The notes under the pieces: generated by a model
Database searches by the model: none
Seen by the model: only the letters and a program-made list of their open reading frames with translations
Told to the model about the DNA's origin: nothing
Shown: positions 35,010-45,429 of the stretch, one piece after another
How positions within the stretch are numbered: position 1 is the stretch's first letter
Layout of the letters: every line of letters starts with the position of its first letter
NCBI GenBank assembly: GCA_963971305.1
Contig: OZ020306.1
Span: 62,841,022-62,905,021 of the forward strand
From: Arcuatula senhousia
Taxonomy: Eukaryota > Mollusca > Bivalvia > Mytilida > Mytilidae
Direction of reading: 5' to 3'
Length of the DNA: 64,000 nt
Made by a program: the position numbers and the translations under genes

Positions 35010-36303
35010 TCCAACAAAGTGAATTTTTACAGATTTGAGCTAGGACTTAAGGTTTCAGAGCTAAAAGGGGCTAAAACGGACTTCTCTTTTTTGTTCATGA
35101 AATTTTTAATTTTCATATTTTCATTTTGATTTTTTCATTTTTCATTGTTTTCCTTATGAACTTTTGCACTGGTAGAGTCTCGACGGATTTAACGTAGCTT
35201 GTACCGTTTCCGAGCTATTAGGGGCCAAAGTGGTGCTCAATCCCAAAAAACAAACTTTTTTATTTCTCGTCCGATTTCAAAGGTTTTTAGGGCCCCGCAT
35301 CGAAGATGCGGACGCCCTATAGTTTTCACTTTGTCCGTCTGTCCGTCCGTCTGTCCGTCTGTCCGTCCGTCAACAATTCTTGTGAACACTAAAACTCAAA
35401 AACTATTAACACCACAGTTCTGAAACTTTGCACAGCTGCTAAGTAGCATGTCATGATGTGCATATTAAACTTTTGTGCAAATCTGATTAAAATTTTTGTA
35501 AAAAATCTTCATTTTTTATCGAAAATCACAGATTTTGAGAAATGGACTTTGTGAACACTAAAACTCAAAAACTGTTAACAATACAGTTCTGAAACTTTGC
35601 ACAGCTGCTAAGTAGCATGTCATGATGTGCATATAAAAATTTCGTGTAAATCTGATTAATATTTTTGGAAAAAACTTCATTTTTTATCGAAAATCACAGA
35701 TTTTGAGAATTGGACTTTGTGAACACTAAAACTCAAAAACTGTTAACAAAACAGTTCTGAAACTTTGTTCAGCTGCTACGTAGCATGTCCTGATTTGCAT
35801 ATTAAAATTTCGTGCAAATCTGATTAATATTTTTGGAAAAAACTTCATTTTTTATCGAAAATCACAGATTTTGAGAATTGGACTTTGTGAACAATAAAAC
35901 TCAAAGGCCATTAACAATACAGATCTGTAGTTTCATATGCATTCCATGGAACATGCCTTAGTGGTTATAATTAAAGTTCGTATGATTTTGAAAACACTTA
36001 GATATTTTGCTGCGGGGCCCTTTCTGACTTTGTCAGTATTCTAGTTTTTTCTTCTTTAGAGTCCTTATCGAATTTCCAACATAGAGAATTTTAGCAGATT
36101 TGAGCTAGGACTTGCAGTTCTTCCAACCTATTAGGGGCCAAAGTGGTTCTTTTTAGTACTAATGTAATTTCTGTGTCCAGCAAATTACTGTGTCAAGCAT
36201 ATTATTGTGTCCACTTTAGAAGTGTGTCAACACTTGCCCAAATGAACACTTGTCGACCATTGCGGTCGTATCATGGTGCACTCGGCCAAGCTCTTTATTC
36301 TTG
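35010..36303 (+). mobile_element. Family B element copy, 5'-incomplete, split by family F
   Basis: It shares AGATTTGAGCTAGGACTTA, GCTAAAACGGACTTCTC, TACCGTTTCCGAGCTATTAG and the end ATTGCGGTCGTATCATGG..CTCGGCCAAGCTCTTTATTC with the copy at 45430-45925. The two are near-identical apart from the family F insert at 35289-36044, so this is a duplicated segment in which F arrived later, or was absent from the other copy. The start palindrome is missing. Confidence 0.75.
35289..36044 (+). mobile_element. Helentron-like element, family F, complete, nested in family B
   Basis: It starts AGGGCCCCGCATCGAAGATG with its arm, then CCTATAG and a TGTCCGTCTGTCCGTCC microsatellite (35334-35371). The core consists of about 167-bp units (GTGAACACTAAAACTCAAAA near 35384, 35550 and 35718, with a variant near 35887). 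It ends GCGGGGCCC, hairpin CTGAC-TTT-GTCAG, TATTCTAG before Ts. The paralogous empty site at 45697-45712 reads AAAGGTTTTTTTTTCTTTA, so insertion was within a T-run. Confidence 0.85.
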
Positions 36304-36309
36304 TATGTC

Positions 36310-36715
36310 GTTCATGAATTCAAAAATACTTCATCCAATTGAACTGAAATTTTAAAATTAGGCTGGAATTGGTAATGTCTGGTTACCTTTTGTTTTTTTC
36401 CAATTTTGCGATGTGTCCAGAGTATGGGACTTTGATTTTTACAAAAAATGCCATTTTTCTTGAATGTTGTACAGTAACTCAAAAATGCTTCATCTGATTA
36501 ATCCGAAATTTTATAATTATGCTAGAATAGCTAATGCCTGGTTCTCTTTCGGTTTTTTTCTGATTTTTCTATATGTTGTTCTAGAGTTGTGGGACTTTGG
36601 TGTTAAAAAAATGCGTTTTTCTTGTATGTTGTACACTAATTCAAAAATGCTTCATCCGATTGAATTGAAATTTTAAAATTAGGCTGGAATTTGTAATGCC
36701 TGGTTCCCTTTCACT
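36310..36715 (+). repeat. Tandem repeat of about 161 bp, 2.5 copies
   Basis: The phrase TTCAAAAATGCTTCATCCRA, TGAAATTTTAAAATTAGGCT recurs near 36315, 36478 and 36637. The first copy directly follows the family B end, and the same order is seen at 45930-46130, so B end plus this tandem were copied together. The small open frames here are repeat products. Confidence 0.7.
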
Positions 36716-36722
36716 TTTTATT

Positions 36723-37370
36723 AGCTCACCTGACCTGAAAGATCAACTGAGCTATTCCCATCACTTGGCGTCCGTCGTCGTCGTCCGTTAACTTTTAACA
36801 AAAATCTTCTCCTCTGCAACTGCCAGGCCAAATGGAACGAAACCTAGCCACAATCATCCTTAGGGTATGATGTCCATGTCAGTCAACCAAGATGGCCGCC
36901 AGTGCTAAAAATAGAACATAGGGGTAAAATGCAAATATTGACTAATTTCTTGAAAACCATTGCAGATAGAGAAAATCTGACATAGGCAAAAATGTTCAGA
37001 ATGTCAAAATCTACCTAAGTTCCATTTATGCCAAAATTGTCGGATGCCCTCGCAAAGGGGTTATTGCCCATAAATGATGATTTTTGGCCAATTTTAACGT
37101 TTTTGACTATTTAAGAAATAATTCATGGCAGCCATGGTTTATTGGAGATTTTAACATGGGTTGCATTGTTTGTGTAAAATTTTAATCCATGTTAGCGAGG
37201 GTTAAAATTTCGCAAATAATAATTTTCTCCTCTGAAACTACCAGGTCCAATGGAACCAATCTTGGCCACAATCATCCTTATGGTATCTATTTTTAAAATT
37301 ATATCCGTAGTCCTTGACGGGCAACCAACATGGCTGCCAAGGCCAAAATTTAATAGATGTATATCATGCT
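36723..37370 (+). mobile_element. Helentron-like element, family A, 3'-truncated
   Basis: The start AGCTCACCTGACCTGAAAG with a decayed arm is followed by TCACTTGGCGTCCGTCGTCG. Two core units follow, with CTTCTCCTCTGCAACTGCC and TTTTCTCCTCTGAAACTACC. The normal end hairpin is missing before the next family A element starts at 37557; the right boundary is approximate. Confidence 0.65.
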
Positions 37371-37556
37371 AAAATTGTCATATTTCTTGCATTTTATATA
37401 TAAAAAACCTGTACTCAATTTCCTTTTGTTTTCACAATTCCCTTTATTATCCAATGCTACATACTATTATGCTGCGATTGGTAAGCACCTATGTTTCCAT
37501 GAAGTGCCAGCGCTGCAGGTCCAGAGCCGACTTTGCTCTTGTTCTTTCCCATTTTT

Positions 37557-39040
37557 AGCTCACCTGGACCGAAGGTCCATGTGAGCTATTGCCATCACTT
37601 GGCGTCCGTCGTCATCGTCTGTCGTCGTCTGTCGTCCGTTAACAATTTTTCAAAAATCTTCTCCTCTGAAACTACTGAACAGAATTTAATGAAACTTTGT
37701 ATGAATGATCCTTAGGGTGTCCTGCACCAAACTTGTGTTTCGATTTTTGATCCGTCAAAAAACCTGGCCAACGTTACTAAAAATAGACCAGGGGGGTCAG
37801 ACTACTGTTTTTGGCTTGTAAATCAAAAAGTATAAGAGATAGTTAAATCTGATGCCACCCTACTGCTTCAGGATCAAAAGTTCTACAAAAGTCTCCATTT
37901 TGTCGAAGTTGTGAGATGATCCCTTATAGGGGTTACAGCCCCTTCAAGGTGAAAAATAGTGTTTTTGCATGTTTTTGGCCTATAGCATGCAAACTATTGT
38001 AGATAGAGAAAAGCTGTTGCTTGCTTAAATGTTCAGCTCATTTAGCTCTACAAAAGTCTCCATAAGGTCGAAGTTGTCAGATGACCCCTTATAGGGGTTA
38101 CAGCCCCTTAAAGGCCAAAAATAGTGTTTTTGGCCTATAGAATGAAAACTATTGCAAATAGAGAAAAGCTGTTGCTTGCTTAAATGTTCAGCTCATTTAT
38201 CTCTACAAAAGTCTCCATAAGGTCAAAGTTGTCAGATGATCCCTTATAGGGGTTACAGCCCCTTAAAGGCGAAAAATAGTGTTTTTGGCCTATAGAATGA
38301 AAACTATTGCAGATAGAGAAAAGCTGTTGCTTGCTAAAATGTTCAGCTCATTTAGCTCTACAAAAGTCTCCATGGGGCGGAAGATGTCATATGACCCTTT
38401 ATAGGGGTTAAAGCCCCTTAAAGGCAAAAAATAGTGTTTTTGGCCTATAGAATGAAAACTATTGCAGATAGAGAAAAGCTGTTGCTTGCTTAAATGTTCA
38501 ACTCATTTAGCTTTACAAAAGTCTTCATTGGGTCGAAGTTGTCAGATGACCCCTTATAGGGGTAAAAGCCCCTTAAAGGCAAAAATAGTGTTTTTGGCTT
38601 AAAGAATGAAAACTATTGCAGATATAAAAAAGCTGTTGCTTGATTAAATGTTCACTCATTTAGCTCTACAAAAGTCTTCATAGGGTCGAAGTTGTCAGAT
38701 GACCCCTTATAGGGGTTACAGTCCATTAAAGGCAAAAAATAGTGTTTTTGGTTCATAGAATGAAAACTATTGCAGATAGAGAAAAGATGTTGCTTGCTTA
38801 AATGTTCAGCTCATTTAACTCTACAAAAGTCTCCATAGGGTTGAAGTTGTCTGATAACCCCTTATAGGGGTTACAGCCCCTTTAAAGTTGAATAATAGTG
38901 TTTTTTGATTATTTAGAATGAAAACTATTGCAGATAGAGAAAAGCTTTTTCATGCTATTCAGCTCATGTAGCTATACAAAAGTCTTCATAGGGTTGACAT
39001 CAAGACCAGGTGAGCGATTCAGGCTCCTGGGAGCCTCTTG
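37557..39040 (+). mobile_element. Helentron-like element, family A, complete, 1,484 bp
   Basis: After TTTTT it starts AGCTCACCTGGACCGAAGG with arm, then TTGGCGTCCGTCGTCATCG and more CGTC repeats. The core has about 155-bp units, with CCCCTTATAGGGGTTACAGC near 38084 and again about every 155 bp to 38860. The end is CAGGTGAGCGATTCAGG, hairpin AGGCTCC-TG-GGAGCCT, CTTG before T. The core is the inverse-orientation relative of the 165-bp units in copy 1 (2457-6153). Confidence 0.85.
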
Positions 39041-39284
39041 TCATACTTAACAAGTTTTCTTTTCATGGTCTGTATGTTTATATTATTGGCAAGTGTTAAC
39101 TAGAGATCAAAAGAGGTCAGGGCATCAACTGAATCGGAATAAAAATTAGCATGGTTATAAATGCCACTTGGCTAAGTACATGTAATTAAGACAATATAAA
39201 AGAAAAAACACACCTGTCATATTTTAAATTTCTCTTTAATTACCGTTATCAGTGCCAGCTAAGTAAATTAACAGTAATAATTAT
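39041..39284. other. Spacer between two complete elements
   Basis: AT-rich intronic sequence, nothing recognised. Confidence 0.4.
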
Positions 39285-40081
39285 ACCCCCGCTCCGAAGA
39301 AGAGGGGGGGGGTATAGTGTTTTACCTCTGTCCGTCCGTCCGTCAGTCAGTCCGTCCTCTGTCAGTCCATCCGTAACACTTTTTTGTAACACTTTTCTCA
39401 GCTACTATGTATTACAGCTATTAGATATTTGGTATCAAGCATCAGGTTGGGGTGCTGTACCGTGTAAGTGGTTTTCAGGTCTTGTGCTCATCTACTTCCT
39501 GTTTACAGACTTAGTACATATATTAGACATAGGGGTATTAATGAAAAATTTTCATAACACTTTTCTCAACTACTATGTATCACAGCTATTAGATATTTGG
39601 TATCAAGCATCAGGTTGGGGTGCTGTACCATGTAAACGGTTTTCAGGTCTGTCGCTCTTCTACTTCCTGTTTACAGACTTAGTACATATATTAGACATAG
39701 GGGTATTAATGAAAAATTTTCGTAAGACTTTTCTCTGCTACTATGAATCACAGCTATTTGATATTTGATATCAAGCATCAGGTTGGGGTGCTGTACTGTG
39801 TAAGCGGTTTTCAGGTCTGTCGCTCTTCAACTTCCTGTTTACGGACTTAGTACATAAATTAGACAGGGATATTAATGAAAAATTTTCGTTACACTTTTCT
39901 CAACTACTATGTTTTACAGCTATTAGATATTTGTTATCAAGTATCAGGTTGGGATGCTGTATTGTTTAAGTGGTTTTCAGGTCTGCTGCTCTTCTACTTC
40001 CTGTTTACGAACTTGCAGATCCTATAATGATATGGTTAGCGGGGGTAGACTTTTGTGAGTAATAGCTCACAGTTCATCTTG
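39285..40081 (+). mobile_element. Helentron-like element, family E, complete, 797 bp
   Basis: It starts ACCCCCGCTCCGAAGAAG with a G-run arm, then CTCTGTCCGTCCGTCCGTC. The core consists of four units of about 168 bp (CATCAGGTTGGGGTGCTGTA near 39440, 39609 and 39777, and a variant near 39946). The end is AGCGGGGGT (inverse of the start), hairpin TGTGAG-n6-CTCACA, GTTCATCTTG before T. It lies 49 bp before exon 6 of the host gene. Confidence 0.85.
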
Positions 40082-40130
40082 TTTAATATGTAATTCCTAT
40101 CTTGAACCTATAATAATAATGAATTAATAG

Positions 40131-40197
40131 AAGTTGTATCACTCAAAACTGGCAAGAGAAAAAGGAAGGCTCCTTCAACTTTCACACCAAGTGATTG
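40131..40197 (+). CDS. Unrecognised host gene, exon 6 (basic)
   Basis: The acceptor is GAATTAATAG and the donor is the consensus ATTG|GTAAGT. Continuing phase 1 it reads K, VVSLKTGKRKRKAPSTF, TPSD and the first two bases of a Trp codon. The GKRKRK run repeats the nuclear-like character of exon 5. If the donor were not used the frame would stop two codons later, so the protein ends at or soon after this exon unless a further exon is joined in phase 2. Confidence 0.75.
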
Positions 40198-40209
40198 GTA
40201 AGTATCAAA

Positions 40210-40910
40210 AATGTAAGTACACATTGATTAACTTTGGTTAAAAGTTTACGTCAGAGTTCATTTCTCAGATACTATGTGGCCTAGGATCATGTAATTTGAT
40301 GTGGGGATGTAACTTTGCAAGCCTGTCAGCATCAATACCAAAATAGGTCAATTTGACCTCCATTTCATGCTTGATTGACTTTGGTTAAAGTTTACGTCCG
40401 AGTTCATTTCTCAGATACTATGTGGCCTAGGATCATGTAACTTGATGTGGGGATGTAACTTTGCGAGCCTGTCAGCATCCATACCAAAATAGGTCAATTT
40501 GACCTACATTTCATGCTTGATTGACTTTGGTTAAAGTTTACGTCGAAGTTCATTTCTTAGATACTATGTGGCCTAGGATCATATAACTTGATGTGGGAGT
40601 GTAACTTTGGGAGCCTGTCAGCATCCATACCAAAATTGGTCAATTTGACCTACATTTCATGCTTTTATTGACTTTGGTTAAAGTTTACATCCGAGTTCAT
40701 TTCTCGGATACTTTATGACCTAGGATCGTGTCACTTGATGTGGGGATGTAACTTTGGGAGCCTGTCAGCATCCATACCAAAATAGGTCAATTTGACCTAC
40801 ATTTCATGCTTGATTGACTTTGGTTAAAGTTTATGTCGAGTTCATTTCTCAGTCACTATATGGTCTAGGATCATGTAATTTGACCTACATTTCATGCATA
40901 GTTGACCCTC
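40210..40910 (+). repeat. Tandem repeat of about 147 bp, nearly five copies
   Basis: TTTGGTTAAAGTTTACGTC, ATTTCTCAGATACTATGTGG and GGTCAATTTGACCTACATTT recur near 40230, 40378, 40523, 40671 and 40819. The unit is related in wording to the family C core at 18612-19700. No head palindrome or end hairpin was found, so this is a core without recognised termini, in the last intron. Confidence 0.75.
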
Positions 40911-40954
40911 CTTAGCTTAAAGCTCTTACTTTTATGAATTATTGTGTTTTATAG

Positions 40955-40967
40955 GTACATTCACTGA
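40955..40967 (+). CDS. Unrecognised host gene, tentative terminal exon ending in TGA
   Basis: TTGTGTTTTATAG is a fair acceptor. Joined in phase 2 after exon 6 it completes Trp and reads YIH then TGA at 40965-40967. Total coding length from the ATG at 16258 would then be about 237 codons. The exon is very short and the call depends only on splice signals and phase. It may instead be replaced by another 3' exon (see 41624-41760). Confidence 0.4.
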
Positions 40968-41323
40968 TCATACAAGGTTAGTGCCCTGAGGGGCATTTCT
41001 AGAATTATACAGGCCCATGAGATAGTTTTTGATTTGAAGGAGAATTCAATTTGTGTTTCTTTGGACATCTATAACAGCATCCTGTTACAATTATATCTTC
41101 TTAGGTTTTGCTCTTTTGATATAAATTACATGAGTTAAAAAGTAGTCTTAGATTTAGAGTGCACTTATTGGCAGTTATATGCATGTATTACTTTTGCTTA
41201 TATAAAGAGGTTTATAGCATTGTATATGAAAATCTCTGTTAATATCGACCTACAGGGGATGCATGATGCCTTGATTTATAAAGGTGAATCTAAATTTATA
41301 AAGGTTTGTTGTTATCTTGAATT

Positions 41324-41490
41324 GTGTCACATTTTCTTGTTTAGGGGCTTTTTACAGCTTACTTTATGTTGTGGATTCTTGTCCATTGTTGAAAGGCGTA
41401 CGGTAACCTGTAGATAAATTTTTATTTGTACTTGGAACCTTTCCAGATGACTGTCTCATTGACAATCATACCACATCCTCTATTCTTATA
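41324..41490 (+). repeat. LINE 3'-tail-like repeat
   Basis: It contains TTGTTGAAAGGCGTACGGTA, CCTGTAGATAAATTTTTATT and ends GACTGTCTCATTGACAATCA, TACCACATCCTCTATTCTT. Same family as 8513-8812 and 15490-15735 (inverted). Confidence 0.65.
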
Positions 41491-41623
41491 ACTAACTTGA
41501 TAAGAAAATATAAAGTGCATCTTGAAAAAAAGCCATGGGATAAATATCAAAAAGGGATGTAGCTAGTCTATATTGTTATTGATATGCTTGTATTATACGC
41601 CTTAAATCATACTTTTCCTATAG

Positions 41624-41760
41624 AATATTCAAAATCTGCACTTCAAACTAATGAATTACACTATACAAAGGATGTATACGACAAAAGTTTAATCACATTA
41701 TCAGCTGAAGTTCTGTTTACCCATAAAACATGGACAGTTGAAGATTTGAAAATTTTCTGA
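41624..41760 (+). CDS. Candidate terminal exon of unknown gene (phase 1 entry)
   Basis: ACTTTTCCTATAG is a good acceptor. With one base from an upstream exon the frame runs 44 codons, YSKSALQTNELHYTKDVYD, then KSLITLSAEVLFTHKTWT, VEDLKIF, and ends in TGA at 41758-41760. Composition is protein-like and unlike the surrounding repeats. It would make a natural last exon for the gene at 16255-40967, but exon 6 leaves in phase 2 and joining it directly gives an immediate stop, so an unseen exon, another transcript or a sequence error is needed. Confidence 0.45.
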
Positions 41761-42368
41761 AAATACTGTGTAAAATTAATATAATAGTTAATACTTGTTT
41801 CATATGACATTTTACTTGCTTGTTTGTTGTGTATAAGGTATTGTTTTTTATTTCTTTGGTCAACTCACCTTTTTGTATATTATTTTATGTATATAATTTT
41901 GTTTTGAGGACTCCCAATAGATTAGCTAAATTGTATGGGGTAATCCTTAGTTGGTAGAGTATTTTGTCTTGCTTCTACAGTTTTCAGGCATCAAATTTTT
42001 ATTGTATTTATGTTCATATATATATGTAAATACTTGCATGTCCTAATGCTTAACTGGCAGGTCGAAACTTTCCTGGTTCAGTTTAAATTAAACTTAGAAT
42101 TATTTATTTTTATTTGTTGTCAAATATTAAATATCCTCTGAATACAATTTTTGAAATGAAAATAAAAATTGATGATTTTTAAAAAATTAAAAGCTCAAGT
42201 TTGGAATAGTTATGTACATTAACAATTATGTACTAACTTTTAGAACCAGGAAGGTCTCAGGGAAAGTCAGATGATATAGATATTTCTTGAAACCATGAAT
42301 TTGATTCCTACCCTGACTGATGAGACCAAATGGAAGCAAATTTATAGGTATATAAATTTCTAGTTTTA
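41761..42368. other. AT-rich stretch, possible 3' region
   Basis: No open frame of note. AATAAA occurs at 42161-42166 and could serve as a polyadenylation signal for the upstream gene; this is weak evidence in such AT-rich DNA. Confidence 0.35.
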
Positions 42369-42883
42369 AGCTCACCTGACCTAAAGGGCCAAGTGAGCTA
42401 TTTCTATCACTTGGCGTCCGTCGTCGTCTGTCATCGTCAGTCCTTTAACTTTTTCAAAGATCTTCTTCTCTGAAACTGCCAAGCCAAAATGGAACCAAAC
42501 TTGGCCACAATCATCCTTAGGGTAACTAGTTTAAATGTTGTGAACGACATTTCTGCCGGACAACCAACATGGCTGCCAAGGCTAAAAATAGAACATAGGG
42601 GTAAAATGCAAATATTAACTGCCATCTTGGAAACTGTAACAGATTGAGAAAATCTGACAGGGTGACAAATGTTCAGATTGACAAGATCTACCTTAGTTAC
42701 TTTTGAGTTAAAATTGTCGGATGGCCCCCGCATAGGGGTTATTGCATATAAAAGACTATTTTTGGCCAATTTTAATGTTTTTGGCTATTATCTAATAAGT
42801 TTTAATAGATAGAAAAAAAATTAAAAATTGCAAAAATGATCAGCAATAAAAGCTCTACAAACAAGTCATTGATCACTTAATAT
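42369..42883 (+). mobile_element. Helentron-like element, family A, interrupted by the hAT transposon
   Basis: The start AGCTCACCTGACCTAAAGG with arm, then ACTTGGCGTCCGTCGTCG. A core unit follows with CTTCTTCTCTGAAACTGCC, GGAACCAAACTTGGCCAC and AAATGTTCAGATTGACAAG. The hAT element enters at 42884. After it (from 45358) only a short stretch continues before family B sequence, and the family A end hairpin is not seen. Confidence 0.7.
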
Positions 42884-45349
42884 TAGTGTTGTCAACGGTT
42901 AACCGGTTAACCGGTCGAACGACCGAATACCGAATACCAAAAACGCTTACCGGTTAACCGGACCTTTTTAAAATTTTAATAAAATTGATGTAAATGTGTA
43001 CTGAAATCATTAGTAAATAATGTGAAATGATTGTACGAATTGATTGGTACTTGATTAGACAGATCAATTGTTCAGTTTATTGATTAATCTTGTTAACCTT
43101 GAAAACATTTAAATTTTATTACTTAATTAGCACATAGACAACTTGTCTGTCAGCTCCGGGCAAGTATAATGTAAACATAATTAGCATATTAAGTTTATTT
43201 TGAACAGTTGTAAGCTGAACATGCTGAATAAATTTTACGATTTAGTTTATTTCTTCACTTTGACTTTATATTGTGTGTGCGTACATGTAAATATGCCACC
43301 TCCGTCATCTAAGGCTTGGTCTTTTTTTAAACGTAATGCCGACTCCAAAATAGTGAAATGCAAACTATGTGAAATGGAATTAGTCTATACTGGTGGTACA
43401 AGTAATATGCTGAATCATCTGAAGTTAAAGCATCCCAATGACTTTTCTGAAACGCCTGAGAAAGTTAAGCAGTCATCGGTTTTAGACTTTGTTCAGACAC
43501 CCAGATCTAGAAGATTTTCGTCTACTCAATCTGAACTAATAACAAATTCAATAGTGGATATGATTATATTGGATTACCTACCCATTCGCATTGTTGAGGG
43601 AAAAGGATTTTCAAAACTTATGTCGATAATAGCTCCAGAATTTAAAATTCCATCTAGAAATACTATAAAATCCAGAATAGAAAAGTCATATAGTGACAAA
43701 AAAGAGAGTTTGATTAAAGAGTTAAATCTCATTGACAGCGTATCCCTTACTTCTGATACATGGACATCGAATGCTACAAAAAGCTTTTTAACAGTCCAGA
43801 ACATCACGTTGACAAAGACTGGAATTTACAGTCAAATGTGCTTGTTACTCGTGAAATGCCTGAACGCCATACAGGCGAAAATCTTGCTGAACGACTGAAA
43901 TCTACAATTTCAGAGTTTGAATTGGACGGTAAAATTGTGAGTTCTGTACATGACAATGCTAGGAACATAAATTGTGCATCAGAGAAATGTGACTTTGACG
44001 ATATGAGATGCTTTGGTCATACCATTCAGCTTTGCATTAAACCATGCTTGGAAATACCCGCTATTGCCAAACTTACTTCACGTGCTCGTAAGTTAGTGGG
44101 ACATTTCAAGCATTCAACTACAATAACTGCAGAAATGAGGAAAAGACAAAAGTTGTTCGGACTAAGACAGAACGAACTTATACAAGACGTAGTTACGAGA
44201 TGGAATTCGACTCAGCTAATGATTGAACGCCTATGTGAACAACGCAGAGTTATTACGGATGTAATGCTAGATACAACTGTTACTAAGAAATGTGACACAC
44301 ATATGCTTCTCAAAGATCATGAGTGGGATTATCTGGTTGAAATTTCCGCAGTATTGAACAAATGTCTCATGTTACAACATACATGTGTCTGGAAAAGGAC
44401 GTATCAGCCTCTGTAATGCTTCCTATTGTCAACGGACTCTTAAAAAAACACCTAAAAAACTCTGAAGAGGATAGTGCTCTTGCGCATAAAATGAAAGCAA
44501 GTATTTCGGAAGAACTCATCACCCGCTTTAAACCGTATGACATTGAAACTGCATCTACACAGCATGCTTTAGCGTCCTTACTTGATCCGAGGCATAGAAC
44601 ACTTAACTTTTTCTCCTCAGAACAAAAAAAAGTCGCCATTGAAATGTTAGAGTCCAAGTTAGACGATGTGCCATTAAAGCCCGCAGTTAAAACGTCATAA
44701 AAAAACCTTGGAACTGAAGTTGACAAGCAACCAGCCAAGAAACAAAGAGTCCAACGATCTTTGGACTTTCTTTTGTTTGACACCGACGAAGATACGTCCT
44801 TTCAAGATGAATCGGAAATGTCCTTATACATCAAGGAGCGTGCTGTGCAAGATTCAAACCCACTCGAGTGGTGGAAAGAAAATAATTGTAAATTCCCCAG
44901 ACTCTTTGTGTTAGCTAGACAATATTTAAGTATTCCTGCTACCTCTGTTCTGTCAGAACGAATCTTTTCATGCGCGGGTCTCATTGTTACTAAACTGAGA
45001 AATCGACTATCTTCCTCTGTAATCGACCAGATAATATTCCTGAATAAAAACTATGTACCCGAGGAAAAATGTGAATAACTCTTCTTTCGTTCTTTCTAAA
45101 TGTACATACTTATAAATTTGTTTTTTTTGTAATTTATTACATATTGAAATCCTAATTGTGTTAGTGTTTGCATTATTGTGTTATAATACCCTGGGATAAA
45201 TGTCAATTTATTGTATCATAAAACCAGTCATTCGTGAAGTACTTTGTATAAGACTTTGAACATTAACGTAACTACCGGTTAACCGGTTAATCGGTCGAAC
45301 GATTATTCGGTTAACCGGTTAGGCATAATTGTTCAATTTGACAACACTA
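42884..45349 (+). mobile_element. hAT transposon, 2,466 bp, complete ends and 8-bp target duplication
   Basis: The ends TAGTGTTGTCAA and TTGACAACACTA are perfect 12-bp inverted repeats. CTTAATAT is duplicated on both sides (42876-42883 and 45350-45357), the 8-bp signature of hAT insertion. Both subterminal regions are rich in the palindrome CCGGTTAACCGG and the word GGTCGAACGA (42897-42965 and 45273-45320). The inside carries a ZBED-type hAT transposase with frame breaks (43293-45078). The element is inserted in a family A Helentron-like element. Intact ends with a clean target duplication point to a fairly recent insertion, although the gene is no longer open. Confidence 0.95.
43293..45078 (+). 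pseudogene. hAT (ZBED-type) transposase, broken by two frameshifts and a stop
   Basis: It starts at ATG 43293 (MPPPSSKAWSFFKRNADS). A BED zinc finger follows (CKLCEMELVYT..NHLKLKH, C-x2-C and H-x4-H). The three catalytic acidic positions of hAT enzymes are all visible: SDTWTS near 43755 (first D), VHDNARN near 43952 (second D) and LSERIFS near 44960 (E). The C-x2-H of CFGHTIQL and the TRWNST motif lie between. The C-terminal dimerisation domain (NPLEWWKEN.., ARQYLSIPATSVLSERIF) is present. The frame changes near 43795-43805 and again near 44366-44380, and TAA interrupts at 44698-44700. The open pieces are 43293-43898, 43760-44416, 44362-44700 and 44761-45078. In life the enzyme would bind the element ends and cut them; this copy cannot make it whole. 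Confidence 0.9.
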
Positions 45350-45429
45350 CTTAATATGAAGAATTTGTTTGAGAAATGAAATACATGTAATTGTAAATAC
45401 TAAGATTGGTGAGATCAAAGAGTATCATA

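Noticed and set aside
44367..44783. 138-codon minus-strand frame
   Set aside because: It is antisense to the hAT transposase pieces, which carry recognisable domains on the plus strand.
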